Source: CAVSRC01 sp963798195 (GTDB taxonomy: Bacteria > Pseudomonadota > Alphaproteobacteria > Rhizobiales > Kaistiaceae). Taken from it: a DNA stretch of 64,000 nucleotides. The notes under the pieces are model-generated. The model had not been told where the DNA came from and ran no database searches. It was given only the letters and a program-made list of their open reading frames with translations. Both the position numbers and the translations under genes were made by a program. Shown here one piece after another: positions 1-11,526 of the stretch (positions are counted from its first letter, which is position 1; the number at the start of each line of letters is the position of its first letter). Where the stretch lies: positions 1 through 64,000 of the forward strand of contig CAWCSF010000010.1 in NCBI GenBank assembly GCA_963798195.1, given 5' to 3'.

Positions 1-161
1 CTGTTGATAGTGGCTGCGGCAGCAATTGATGGCTAACAATCCAGGATAAGCTGAAGATAAGTTTAAGCACGTTTTGCGCGCATTAATTCGTACTTGTCCT
101 GCTTACGCCTCCTCCATCGGCGATGGACCTCTTCGGGGAGAGATCAAAGCGGGGGGCCGGA

Positions 162-522
162 ATGACCAAGTGGCGAGTTGCAATCGTGCGCGTCCAACGC
201 GTCGAGTTTGGTGTCGTTGCTGTCGACGCGCACATTCTGGACGATGTCGAGCAGCGCGAGGCAATCCTCGATCAATGGCTGCGGGAAGTCGCGGCCCGTC
301 TCTGCTTTTCAACATTGAGAGCGGAAAGCATACGGCCGTGGCGAAATCTCAAAAATGGCGTTTCGATTGAAATCCGAACCCATAGCGTGGTGGAGCATCT
401 CTCTCCGTCGCCAGCCCGGTCGACCGATGTCGAGCGGATCCTGCCGCCAAAGGCAGTCGGGACGTCGCCGCCTGAATAGATCGGCGAGGATTGCGCCTTC
501 ACCGGGTTGGCCGTCGCCATGA
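162..522 (+). pseudogene. Possible small hypothetical gene with one frame break
   Basis: An ATG at 162 follows a G-rich stretch and opens a reading frame beginning MTKWRVAIVRVQ, with hydrophobic/acidic alternation that looks protein-like for about 45 codons. Near 310-325 the protein-like character moves to another frame (KAYGRGEISKMAF), which runs to a TGA at 520-522. I cannot name the family. The reading as one small gene with a single-base indel is an inference from the change of frame. Nothing else in bases 1-722 looks coding. Confidence 0.3.
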
Positions 523-722
523 CAGACTGTCATGAAAATCGTACGAGCCGGGGCTTGAGGAGCCTTTCTTTACTAGGCTGTTCGGGGCCCGCCGATTGCG
601 AGTGGTCCTTCGCTATCCTGCAACAGCGCGCAGCGAGCTCTGGCGGATCAACCGTATCTGCAATTCAAGGGTGCATCTCCGAGGCTTCCTTGGTATAAGG
701 ATTTCTTAACCATCGGAGGACC

Positions 723-1639
723 GTGATGCTTCCGCGGAACGCGAGGTTCGTCGTTGCCGCAGCTGGCTTGACGGCTGTCTGCGGAACAGCGCCAACTTGG
801 GCGAGCAGCGGCATCGCGATAAGGTTCAGGCAGGCGGTGGATGTAGTTCGCACCAGCGGTCAAGTCATGTTGCGTCAGGAGGCCCCCGTCTTCATGGGCG
901 ACCTGATTAGGACCGGACCGGTTGGCGAAACGGAAATCGCCTCAGCGACAACACGAGACTGGTGGTCGGGCCGAACTCGCTCATGACCATCGACAGGTTC
1001 GTCCTCGGCCAGCGATACAACTGCAAAGGAGGTCTCCCTCAACGCAGTACGCGGCGCCTTCCGCTTAATTACCGGCGGATCCGAAGGAGGCGTATTCAAT
1101 TACGACCCCGACAGCCACCATAGGTGTCCGCGGCACTCAGATCGATTTCACGATCAACGTCGGAGTAGAAGTCTGGCCGTGTTCGAGGGCTCCGCGGACA
1201 AGGCCCGCGCCGAAACCCAAGCCGGTGCGAACGTCAGGTGAGTGGTTGCAACGTCGCAGTTGCCGCCCCGCGCGAACAGATCAGGCTCCTCGAAGACAAG
1301 GATAGCCGCATTGCCGCGTTGACGGAATCGTTTCCATTTGTTGTTGATCAGAGGCGGCTCGATCCGGCGTTTCAGGTCGAAACCGGCTCCTGCAGCATAC
1401 CGCCTTCGGCGCTCAATCGGGCGCGCATGCAAGCGCGGCTGGAGACGAACCCCTTGCCGCCACCAACAACGAACTCGGACCCCACCACCACCGGGTCTCT
1501 GACGGCACCGCCTGCCGCCGCACCACCACCACCGCCCGCCTCCACCTCCCTGCAGCCCAGCCAGTTAATAGAGTTCAGTTCAATGGTAATGTTCCGCGAT
1601 ATCGACAGCTTATGGGTGAGGCGCAGAATGAAATACTGA
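723..1639 (+). pseudogene. FecR-domain secreted protein, frame-broken
   Basis: A GTG/ATG start at 723/726 follows a good GGAGGA ribosome-binding site and opens a signal peptide of about 27 residues. A FecR domain follows. It begins DVVRTSGQVMLRQEAPVF and continues GDLIRTGPVGETEIA. The expected next block, LVVGPNSLMTIDRFVLG, is present but in another frame (about 960-1010). VSLNAVRGAFRLITGG and TPTATIGVRGTQIDF follow with further frame changes up to about 1170. The C-terminal part (to 1639) is proline-rich. At least three single-base indels are needed. FecR domains of this kind occur in periplasmic or surface proteins of rhizobia, with no known ligand. An exact CtrA-like octamer TTAACCAT lies at 706-713, but its role is only a guess. 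Confidence 0.6.
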
Positions 1640-2354
1640 CTTCCATGTCTTGTACTGAGGTTTGTATCTTGCAATAAGTATTGATGCGCCGGCACAATAA
1701 GCGGTGGCGGTAGCGGGCGACTATGCGGGTTTGCATCGCCGCGATATGTTGGTACCGCTGCCTCAACGACTTCGACGGAAATCGACTAGTCGACATGACT
1801 ATTTTGGCGTTTCGCTATCAGGTTACGGATCCTTTCATCAAGCCGTGCTATGGAGTGTGGACAAGTCGGCGTCTTTGGATCCTCGTCTTGGGCGCAAAGA
1901 GTACGATCGGCTTGAGCGACTGCTTTCGGCAAGTTTCGGTTTCTGACCAATGACTTAAGTTACAATTAGCGACTGTAGGCGTTGGCGCGATGGCAGCAAT
2001 ATTAAATCAAGACTCAAACTAATTTCTTCGAGTGACGTTGCGGCTTGGTAGCGGTGTGCTGCTTGGGACCAGACAATGACTGGCCTTCAGATAGGCAAGT
2101 TTTCTGATTCATGGTGGGCGTATCCGGCTTGACTACATCGATCGCGGGCAATCCGACTTCGCCAGGCATTCGACGATCTCCGGCACCGTCAGCGCCGGTG
2201 TCGCCGGAGTGCCGCTGCCTACTACTTTTCCGCGTGCTGCTCGGGGCTCCTAGCGGCGTTCGGCGCAGCTTATGCGCGGAGCAAGTCGAGGTCGCTCGAA
2301 GATCGCAATGCCGCTAGTCGGCGCCCCGGTTTCGCGAATCTAGCCATTCGCGCG
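1640..2354. other. Intergenic stretch without recognisable gene
   Basis: About 700 bases between the FecR remnant and the DUF218 gene. Several short open frames overlap on both strands, but none shows a known domain, a convincing ribosome-binding site or a consistent codon pattern. The piece around 2150-2340 has a weakly protein-like frame leading into the DUF218 gene and could be the end of a lost gene. Confidence 0.5.
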
Positions 2355-3122
2355 TTGCTATTCCTCTCCAAGCTAATTCCTGCCTTCATTCAGCCGCTCG
2401 GTTTTGCAGTCCTTCTCGGAATAGTGTCGCTGCTATTGTACCGCAGCCGTCGGATTGCGCGGTTGTTGATTGCAGGTGCGGTCGTCATCCTTTGGTTAGC
2501 TTCAATGCCGGTCGTGGCGAACCTGTTGGTGTCGAGCATCGAGTCGCGCTACGCACCCCAACCGATCGACGAAGTGCCAATGGCGGATGTCGCGGTGGTT
2601 CTCGGGGGCATTCTCGGCCAGCCGGTCCCGCCTCGCGTTCAGCCGGATCTTGCTGATCCCGTCGATCGCGTGATCGAAGCTTGGCGCCTGTACAGGGCGG
2701 GCAAGATAAAGGCGATCCTGATTGCGGGGGGAAATCTGCCGTGGGCAACCGCGATCGATCCAGAGTCGGTGCTGATAAAGCGGTTTCTGCTCGAACTAGG
2801 CGTTCCGGACGATGCTGTATGGGTGGAAACCAGAAGTCGAAATACGCGGGAGAATGCCGTCAATACGGTGCCTATCCTGGCAGAGCACAACTGGGATTCA
2901 GTGCTCCTTGTCACCTCTGCTGCCCACATGCCGCGCGCGGTTGCCACGTTCGCGCGGGCCGGTATCACTGTGATTTCAGTCTCGACGGATCTCCATGCAC
3001 ATTATCCCATTATTGAGAGCCTGCTCGATCTGCTGCCAGACGCCGCGGCGCTCGCCGAGACTACATCCGTCCTGCGGGAGTACCTCGGCTTTGTCTATTA
3101 CCGGGCCAGAGGGTGGGCCTAA
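2355..3122 (+). CDS. DUF218 (YdcF/ElyC/SanA-like) membrane protein
   Basis: A 255-residue protein with two N-terminal membrane helices (about residues 8-29 and 34-58) and a DUF218 domain from about 77. Family landmarks are ADVAVVLGG (77-85), the acidic plus SRNTREN block (158-167) and VTSAAHMPRA (186-195). Members such as ElyC and SanA sit in the inner membrane with the domain in the periplasm and affect cell-envelope integrity. The enzymatic activity of the family is unsettled. The start used is TTG at 2355, since no ATG gives both helices. Length is normal for the family. The gene stands alone, with degenerate DNA on its left and a divergently oriented DUF1508 gene on its right. Confidence 0.85.
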   Translation: MLFLSKLIPAFIQPLGFAVLLGIVSLLLYRSRRIARLLIAGAVVILWLASMPVVANLLVSSIESRYAPQPIDEVPMADVAVVLGGILGQPVPPRVQPDLADPVDRVIEAWRLYRAGKIKAILIAGGNLPWATAIDPESVLIKRFLLELGVPDDAVWVETRSRNTRENAVNTVPILAEHNWDSVLLVTSAAHMPRAVATFARAGITVISVSTDLHAHYPIIESLLDLLPDAAALAETTSVLREYLGFVYYRARGWA

Positions 3123-3187
3123 CAACGCATCGGCTCAGTGGTCGCGTCTAGAACCGTCCGCGACAACACTCGCCTTGTTCGGATACG

Positions 3188-3457
3188 TCAGCCCACGCCA
3201 AGGGCGAGGCGCACACCGTCCGCGAGCTTTGCCACATCCGACGGCGCGAGACGCTCGTCGCGCGCGCGATTGAGGTACGGGATATGCAGAACCGACGCGT
3301 CATAGGCGCGCTTGACCATATTGATGGATTCAAGACAATCTGCCTTCGACGGGTATCCTTGGATAGAAGAGGCGAGTATAAAATTACTGGAAGCGACAAG
3401 AAGCCAATACCACTTATTGCTGTCTTGAAATATGTGGAAATTCATTGCCTCTTCCAT
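3188..3457 (-). CDS. DUF1508 (YegP-like) small protein
   Basis: An 89-residue protein. Residues about 5-55 match the DUF1508/YegP pattern: F-I-F-x-D, then W-Y-W-L-L-V-A, an ASS stretch and GYPSKADCLESINMVK. The family is a short beta-hairpin/helix repeat whose function is not established. The second methionine (complement of 3443-3445) is also a plausible start, because GGAAGAGG lies just before it. The C-terminal 30 residues (LNRARDERLAPSDVAKLAD) lie outside the domain. Confidence 0.65.
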   Translation of the reverse strand: MEEAMNFHIFQDSNKWYWLLVASSNFILASSIQGYPSKADCLESINMVKRAYDASVLHIPYLNRARDERLAPSDVAKLADGVRLALGVG

Positions 3458-3831
3458 TGCGTGCTCAAGCCATCGCTATTAGTGCCTATACAAATCAGCG
3501 ATACGCAACGAACTAACGCAAGCCGTTAAGCGTCCTTGCCAACGGGCATCCACAACTGATTCGCCACTATGCACAAGTTGAATTGAATAATCAAAGAGAG
3601 AGTGCTCTGTCTTGATTCGTTTACCGTTTGTGGCCAGAGGTCGTGGATTCCGGATGAGCTTTCGCCGTTGCACTGAAACGGTGCAGCCGCAGATCGTTGG
3701 TCGGGAACACTCACTGTTACTGTAACGTAGGACAATTCCCTACAAACTTAAGTACAGCTAGAAATCTTCTTTCATCGGCGTGCGGTATGAGCACAGGGCT
3801 AGTGAGATCTGTGTAGACAAGAGACTTTCTG
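3458..3831. other. Promoter-side gap before the RTX protease gene
   Basis: No gene seen. The stretch is relatively AT-rich around 3570-3620 and 3720-3770 and should hold the promoters of the divergent DUF1508 and RTX genes. I cannot assign a clear -35/-10 pair. Confidence 0.4.
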
Positions 3832-6800
3832 ATGCCGTCGACTTCATATTATTCGCCGACCGGGGATGCTTACGTTGACGGTGTGCTGAGTGGAGTGAAG
3901 TGGGGCGTCACCTCGCTGACGTTCAGCTTTCCGACCGACGCCTCGTTCTACGGCTCGCCGCTACGGCAGCGACGAGCCGGGCAACAACTTCAAGGCCTTC
4001 ACCACCGTCCAGCAGAACGCCGTCCGCGGCATCCTGCAGATGTATTCGGAGGTCGCCAACCTCAGCTTTGCCGAGGTGACCGAGACCGCCTCCAGTCACG
4101 GCGATCTGCGCTACGCCGAGTCCGATGCAGCCGAGCACCGCCTGGGCCTACTACCCCAGCACCAGCCAGCTCGGCGGCGACGTCTGGGTCAACAATTCCA
4201 AGCACTGGTACGACAATCCGGTCAAAGGCAACTACGCCTTGCCTGACCATGATCCACGAGACCGGGCACGCCCTCGGGCTCAAGCATCCGCAGGATGTCA
4301 GCGGTGCCTTCGGCAGCCATGCCGCTCGATCACGACTCGCTCGAGTACTCGGTGATGAGCTACCGCTCCTATGTCGGCGCGGGCCTCGGCGGCTACACCA
4401 ACGGATCGACCAGCTACCCGCAGACGCTGATGATGTACGACATCGCCGCGCTGCAGGTGGAGTATGGCGCCAACTACACCACCCACAGCGGCAACACCGT
4501 CTACACGTGGGATCCCAACACCGGCCAGGCCTTCATCGACGGCGTCGGCCAGGGGGCGCCGGCCGGCAACAAGATCTTCATGACGCTGTGGGACGGCGGC
4601 GGCAGCGACACCTACGACTTCTCCAACTACGCCACCAACCTGACGGTCAACCTGGCGCCCGGCGGCTGGACGACGACCTCGGCGACACAGCTGGCCAGCC
4701 TTGGCGGCGGCCACACCGCGATCGGCAACATCGCCAACGCGCTTCTCTACCAGGGCAACACCGCCTCGCTGATCGAGAACGCCATCGGCGGCTCGGGCAA
4801 CGACACGATCACCGGCAACAGCGCCGACAACCACCTCACCGGCGGCGCCGGCAACGACATCCTCGACGGCGGCGCCGGCAACGACACGGCTGTCTATACC
4901 GGCCTGCTCGCCAACTATCTCCAGGTTCAAAACGCCAACGGCACCTGGACCATCACCGATCTCCGCGTCGCCAGTCCAGACGGTACCGATACACTCAACA
5001 ACATCGAATACCTCCAGTTCAATGACGGTGTCGTCGCCGTTGGCTCAGCCCCGACTCCGAGCGTAGCAGCACCAACAATTGTTTCATTCTCGACAGATAC
5101 CGGTGTACTCGGCGATGGCATCACGAGTGACAATACGCCGACTCTGGTCGGGACGGCGCCCGCCGGCAGCACGGTCAAGGTCTACGACGGGGCCGCCCTC
5201 GTCGGGAGCGTTATTGCTGATGGCTCGGGCGCCTGGACCTTCACGCCGTCGGCGCTGCTCGACGGTGCTCATACTTTTACTGCCACTGCCGTTGACGGAG
5301 GTGGCAACACGAGCGATGCGAGCGACGCTACGCTCGTCACCGTCGACACTACCGCACCGGGTACCGCGGTCATCGTCGGCTATTCAATCGACAGCGGCGC
5401 ATCGGGTGACGGCATCACGAACGCCAGCGCGCTGGTTCTGCAGGGAAGCGCTGAGGCGGGCGCCAACGTCCATGTTTACGACGGCGCGATGTTGCTCGGG
5501 ACGACCATCGCGGACTCCGGTGGGGCTTGGAGCTTCTCGACCTTTGGAGTCGGCTCAGGTTCGGGGAATTTTGCATGCGGCTGCCCCGCGTGCCTCGCGG
5601 CTCAGGCGGCAGAGGCCGCCAACGGAGGAGGGATAACCAGCCCGTTGAGCGACGGTCCCCACGCGTTTACGGCCGTAGCAATCGATGCTGCTGGCAACAC
5701 GGGCGCGGCCTCGTCCGTCCTGAACATCGTTGTGGACTCCGCGGCGCCAGCCGTTCCGACGATTGATTCATTCTCCACCGACACCGGCACGGTCGGAGAT
5801 GGGGTGACCAGCGACAATACATTGACGTTGATCGGTAGCGCAGAAGCCAACAGCTCGGTCAAGGTCTACGACGGAGCCACTCTTCTGGGGACAACCGGTG
5901 CTGACGGCGCCGGCGCCTGGTTCTATGACACGTCGACGCTTCCAAATGGCGCTCACAGTTTCACGGCCATTGCGAGCGACGCCGCCGGCAATGAGAGTCT
6001 GGCATCGGCGCCGCTCAATTTGACGATTGATGCCCCGACGCTCGGCGACGACACGTACTACGTCAACAGCCTCGCCGACGTTGTCACCGAAGTCCTTAAT
6101 GGCGGCAATGATACCGTCATCACCTCTATCAGCTACACGCTCGGCGCCAACCTCGAGAACCTGACGCTGGCGGCTGGCGCCGGTTCGATCAACGGCACCG
6201 GCAACGGCCTGGCCAACGTCATCACCGGCAACGAGGGCAACAACGTCCTCGACGGTGGCGCCGGCGCCGACACCATGGCTGGCGGGCTCGGCAACGATAC
6301 CTACTATCGTCGACAATGCCGGCGACGTGGTCACCGAGGCGGCCAACGAAGGCACCGACACGGTCGTATCGTCGGTCAGCTACACGCTCGGCGCCAACCT
6401 CGAGAACCTGACGCTGGCCGGGCGCCGGCTCGATCAACGGCACCGGCAATGAGCCTGGCCAACGTCATCACCGGCAACGAGGGCAACAACGTCCTCGACG
6501 GCGGCGCCGGCGCCGACACCATGGCTGGCGGGCTCGGCAACGACACCTACTATCGTCGACAATGCCGGCGACGTGGTCACCGAGGCGGCCAACGAGGGCA
6601 CCGACACGGTCGTGTCGTCGGTCAGCTACACGCTCGGCGCCAACGTCGAGAACCTGACGCTGACCGGCGCCGGCATCGATCAACGGCACCGGCAATGGTC
6701 TGGCCAACGTCATCACCGGCAACGAGGGCAACAACATCCTCGACGGCGGCGCCGGCGCCGACACCATGGCCGGCGGGCTCGGCAACGACACCTACTATGT

Positions 6801-9300
6801 CGACAATGCCGGCGACGTGGTCACCGAGGCGGCCAACGAAGGCACCGACACGGTCGTATCCTCGGTCAGCTACATGCTCGGCGCCAACGTCGAGAACCTG
6901 ACGCTGGCGGCGGGCGCCGGCTCGATCAACGGCACCGGCAACGGTCTGGCCAACGTCTCACCGGCAACGAGGGCAACAACATCCTCGACGGCGGCGCCGG
7001 CGCCGACACCATGGCCGGCGGGCTCGGCAACGACACCTACTATGTCGACAATGCCGGCGACGTGGTCACCGAAGCGGCCAACGAAGGCAGCGACACGGTC
7101 ATTCCTCAGTCAGCTACATGCTCGGCGCCAACGTGGAGAACCTAATACTCATGCCGCCGCCGGCAGCGCTAGCGGTGTCGCTGGCAGCGGCCTCGCGATC
7201 AACGCGACAGGCAACAGCCTGGCTCAACGTGCTGACCGGCACCGACGGAGAAAACATCCTCGACGGCGGCGCCGGTGCCGACACATTGGCCGGAGGTCTC
7301 GGTAACGACACCTATGTGCTGGGCGATGAATTGGACACAGTGGTCGAAGCGGTCAATGGCGGCTGGGACACGATCACCTCGACGATTAGTCGGGACCTGA
7401 ATGACTATCCCAATGTCGAGAACCTTACGCTGCTCGGCTTCGGCCAACATCAACGCCACCGGCAACAAGTGGTCGAACACCCTGATCGGCAATGACGGCG
7501 ACAATATCCTCGATGGCGGGCCTGGTGCCGATATCCTGATGGGTGGTCTGGGTAACGACACCTATGTGCTGGCTCGGCGCCACCAACGATACCATCATCG
7601 AAGTCGGCGAGGGCGTCGACACCATCACCTCTACCATTAGCCGCGACCTGCGCAACTTTACCGGGATCGAGAACCTGACGCTGACCTTCTCGGCCTATGT
7701 CGATGCGATTGGCAACGAGTTCGCCAACGTTCTGACCGGCAATGCCGGCAAGAACACGCTTCTGGGTTTGGGCGGCGACGACGTGCTCTATGGAATGGCC
7801 GGCAACGACATTCTCGATGGCGGAGACGGCCAGGACAGCCTCTACGGGGCCTGGGCAACGATACCTATGTACTCGGCCGACGGCTTCGACACGGTGTCCG
7901 ACGAGGGGAGGCTGGGACACCATAACCTCGAGCATCACCCGGGATCTGAACGACTATCCCGACATCGAGAACCTGACGCTGCTCGGCTCGGCCAACATCA
8001 ACGCCACCGGCAACAAGTGGTCGAACACCCTGATCGGCAATGACGGCGACAACATTCTCGATGGCGGCGCCGGGCGCCGACATCCTGATGGGCGGTCTTG
8101 GCAACGACACCTATGTGCTGGCTCGGCGCCACCAACGACACCATCTACGATGTCGGCGGCGTCGACACCATCACCTCGACCATCAGCCGCGATCTGCGCA
8201 ACTACACCGGTATTGAGAATCTCATTTTGACCTTCTCGGCCTGGGTGGATGCGACCGGCGACCAGTACGCCAATGTGCTGACCGGCAACTGCGGGCAGCA
8301 ATGTGCTCACCGGCCTCGACGGCGATGACACGCTCTACGGCATGGCTGGCACCGACACGCTCTACGGCGGGGAGGGCAACGACATCCTCGATGGCGGGGC
8401 AGGGCAGGACAGCCTTTATGGCGGTAACGGCAACGACACCTATGTGCTCGGCGACGGCTTCGACACGGTATCCGACACCGGCGGGTGGGACACCATCACC
8501 TCGACGGTGAGCCGCGATCTGAATGACTATCCCAACATCGAGAACCTGACGCTCCTCGGCCACGCCGATGCCAGCCTCACCGGCAATGCTTGGTCGAACA
8601 CGCTGATCGGCAATGACGGGAACAACACGCTCGACGGAGGCCCCGGCGCCGACATTCTGATGGGGGGCTGGGCAACGACACCTATGTCCTAGCCGGCGCC
8701 ACCAACGATACTATCATCGACACCGGCGGGTGGGACACCATCACCTCGACCATCTCAAGGGACTTGCGGAACTACATAGACATCGAGAACCTGACCCTGA
8801 CCTTCTCGGCCTGGGTCAATGGCACTGGTACCGACGGTGCCAACATTTTGACCGGCAACGCCGGCAACAACATGCTCACCGCGCTCGACGGCAACGACAC
8901 GCTCTATGGCAACGCCGGCGACGACACGCTCATCGGCGGGCTGGGGCAGGACATCCTGACTGGCGGCAGCGGTGCCGATAGCTTCGTCTTCGAGAGCTTC
9001 GCCGACAGCTCCATCACTGCCCCCGACCTGATCACCGACTTCGCCCCGGGCATCGACAAGCTCGACTTCTCGGCGATCGACGCCAACCCCTCGACCCCCA
9101 CCGACGACGCCTTTAGCTTCCTCGGCACCATGGGCGCCGCCTTCACGCACACCGCCGGCGAGATCCGCTGGGAACAGACCAGCGCCCCCGGCAACAATCT
9201 CACCATCGTCGAGATCGATGCGAACGGCGACGGCATCGCCGACCTGCAGGTCCAGATCCTCGGCCTGACTAACCTCACAGCCTCAGACTTCTACCTCTGA
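3832..9300 (+). pseudogene. Serralysin-type M10 metalloprotease with Ig-like and RTX-like repeats, frame-broken
   Basis: The N-terminal 40 residues lead into a serralysin catalytic domain. AVRGILQMYSEVANLSFAEV is followed by the zinc site HETGHALGLKH (bases 4255-4287) and a Met-turn SVMSY (about 4346-4360). Glycine/aspartate RTX nonapeptides (GGAGNDILDGGAGNDT) follow at about 4790-4890. Three Ig-like modules containing a TVKVYDGAALVGS-type strand fill 5080-6030. From about 6040 there are tandem repeats of about 81 residues ending in typical RTX turns, then a variant repeat with DTITSTISRDLNDYP. The C-terminus is a serralysin-C/type I secretion module ending at TGA 9298-9300. By family this is a secreted, calcium-stabilised protease or adhesin. 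About 20 single-base frame changes (for example 3950, 4130, 4235, 4315, 6307, 6551, 6957, 7437, 7850, 8295, 8665) interrupt it. Bases 4330-6300 read cleanly. No type I exporter lies in the window. Confidence 0.8.
6040..7310 (+). repeat. Tandem ~245-bp coding repeats of the RTX protein
   Basis: Five near-identical units spaced about 240-250 bases apart each encode GNEGNNVLDGGAGADTMAGG, then GLGNDTYYVDNAGD, VVTEAANEGTDTVVSS and a LENLTL/GSINGTGN segment. Units differ mainly by single-base insertions or deletions, for example TACTATGTCGAC against TACTATCGTCGAC. A second, more diverged family continues to about 8990. High identity between units makes this a likely place for assembly collapse. Confidence 0.8.
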
Positions 9301-10044
9301 GCCCACCGTCCCGGACCAACCGAACGTAAATCCGCCGCCGGCAATGCTTTTCGAGCAAGGGCAGCGCCATCATTATGCCAATGGCGTGCTCGCGCGATGC
9401 GTCGCGCTCCATTTCAAACGCCACAGTTGACCACCGCGATTTCAACGGTGTCAGGTCGAAGCTCTCCAGAGTGGTGTGACGGGGCCGCGGGTGCATGCCT
9501 CACTACCGCCGGCCTCGGTCGACGTGTAGCTGTGGAACGGGTTATCCGAGCAGGCGCCGAATACCAAAGCCGAAGGAGCGGAGGCCACCTCGATCGCGGG
9601 GATACATCTATGAAAAGCCCGGGAACCGGACGCAGTGAAAACGGCGCTCTCGGTCTTCCAGCACGCGGCTCGGTGAGGTGAACCGAAGGGCCTGATTCCC
9701 ATCGCTTCGATTACGAGTGGACGAAGTGGTCACAAAGGACCCAAGAAAAGGCGCTGGCCCTGCTTCAGTGCCGCTTGGTTGCCGTGATCCTCAACGGCCC
9801 TTCTCAAATTAGCCAACACGCCAAAATCAATTTGAATTGTCCGTGTCGTTAGTGCTTTGTTAACCTTTGTCGGGTGCCCGGTCGGATGCCTGCCGGGCGT
9901 ACCTCTGGCTGAGGTTGCAAAGTGCACAAAGACCATGAGTATTTCGCGCCCCACCGCGGTTTGCTGCTGGCTGCGCCGTCGGATCGGATGCCACGCGCCG
10001 CTGGGGCTGGCGGTTTCGCCGGCAGGGCACTGCGCCGGTTGCCG
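9301..10044. other. Intergenic stretch without recognisable gene
   Basis: About 740 bases with only short overlapping open frames and no recognisable domain on either strand. The last 200 bases, which include a GTTAACC element near 9858, probably contain the promoter of the BTLCP protease. Confidence 0.45.
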
Positions 10045-10552
10045 ATGACCCAAATTGTCGGGGTACTGTTGCTGGCGGCAGCAGCAATGACGCCATCGCC
10101 GAACTCTTGCTGGCGTTCCGGTGCCGCGGGGCTTTATCAACATGTGCCTCGACCATCCCGAGGAATGCCGTGGCGGCGGTCGGTCCATGGTGGACTATTC
10201 GTTAGCCCTCAGGAGCAAGCTCGACGCCATCAACAAGAGCATCAACAAACGCATCAGGCCTGTGCGCAACGAGGTAATCGATGTCTGGTCGATCAATGTC
10301 GACCGAGGTGATTGTGAGGAATACGTTCTCGCCAAGCGCCGTGCACTGATCAATGCGGGCATTCCGGCCAGCGCTCTCAGCATTGTTTACGCTTTGCGGC
10401 ATGGCGGAGGTCACGCAGTGTTGGCGATCCATACCAATCACGGCACCCTGACCCTGGATAATCTGTCATCTCGGATAAAGCCTCTCAGCGCCACCGGCTA
10501 CAAGATCATCTCTATGTCGGGTCCCAATCCGCTGATCTGGCAGCGGCCCTGA
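10045..10552 (+). CDS. BTLCP-family transglutaminase-like cysteine protease (frame break in signal peptide)
   Basis: The part from GTG 10121 (143 residues) is a bacterial transglutaminase-like cysteine proteinase (DUF920/LapG relatives). The catalytic triad is visible as Cys65 in RGDCEEYVLAKRR, His98 in GGGHAVLAIH and Asp113 in TLDNLSS. A hydrophobic signal sequence (ATG 10045, MTQIVGVLLLAAAAM) lies just upstream in a different frame, and the frame of the catalytic part has a stop at 10088-10090. One indel between 10090 and 10120 therefore separates secretion signal from enzyme. LapG-type members cleave large RTX adhesins in the periplasm in response to c-di-GMP. The RTX gene upstream and a diguanylate cyclase at 16.9 kb are suggestive neighbours, but no LapD is present. 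Members of unknown substrate are common in rhizobia. Confidence 0.75.
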
Positions 10553-10682
10553 CCTCCAACACGCGCCCGCGCCAAGCCATCTTGCTGCCGAAGCTGGCGC
10601 TGTAGCGGAGCCAGGGCTCGTAACCGTTTTTTAACCATAACCCCAGAGAGTCATCCTCGGACTCTCATTTTGGGGAATTGCC

Positions 10683-11526
10683 ATGCTTGGTCGATCGCTG
10701 GCCATTTTCCTTGCGCTCGCCTTCGCTCAAATCGCGCCAGCATTCGCGGCCCGAATTGATTTGGGCCTTTCCGGCACGAGTTTTAATGGCGGACCCGCGT
10801 TCAAATTGTCGGTCGGCGACCATGCAGTGGGAGCCGGATTGGTAGATCCCCTACCTGCCGCAGGGAAGGCGCGCATCTTCACTTTTGAAGTCAATGATCA
10901 ACTTCTCGCCGACAACCCGACGATCAGCCTGCGGTTGACCAATGACGCATTTGACGGCAAGGGCAAAGACCGCAATTTGTTCCTGATGTCGGTCAAAGTC
11001 GACGGCCACGATGTACCGCTCGAGAGTTTCCAACTGCTCTCGAAAGGTGTCCCAGTTGCGCATCGGCTGAGATCGGGGCATCTCGAAATCTGGTCCAGTC
11101 AGGAAGCGGCCGTCACGCCGGCGCCGACCGGCGGTTGGCGGGCGTCCGCCCGGAACTCTTCGCCCCGCCATCGTTGAGGTCGCCGGGGGCGATCATTGCG
11201 ACGCAGAAGTGGCGATCACCAACATCAACGCTATTTCGACGCCGCTCACCGAGGACCAAATGGCGAGTTTGGCGCCGCTGATCAGGCAGGCAAAATCGGC
11301 CCGTTGCGCGATCGAGGTTGACGGATACGCCAGCGTCAGCGGTAGCGCTATCGACAACCAGCGGGCTTCGGAAGCGCGGGCAAGACTCGTGATGAACGCC
11401 CTGCAGGCGGCCGGCGCACAATTCGCCAACGCGACGGTCCGCGGTTTGGGCCCAACCAATCAGTTCGGCCAAGATGAGGCACTAAATCATCGCGCCGTGG
11501 CCAAACTAAAGGATGCCCAAAGGTGA
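10683..11526 (+). CDS. Secreted protein with CBM60-like domain and C-terminal OmpA-like domain (one frame break)
   Basis: A signal peptide ending in AFAA is followed by a domain resembling calcium-dependent xylan-binding modules (CBM36/60). FTFEVNDQLL is followed by LRLTNDAFDGKGKDRNLFLM and SVKVDGHDV, the TNDA...DRN core of that family. The first frame stops at 11175-11177. The other frame, from about 11130, reads PAIVEVAGGDHCDAEVAI and continues into an OmpA/MotB-like peptidoglycan-binding fold (IEVDGYASVSGSAIDNQRAS, ARLVMNAL), stopping at 11524-11526. One missing base near 11130-11155 would join them into a protein of about 280 residues. An exact TTAACCAT octamer lies at 10631-10638, about 45 bases before the start. 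Sugar binding plus wall anchoring suggests a cell-surface protein, by inference. Confidence 0.65.
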
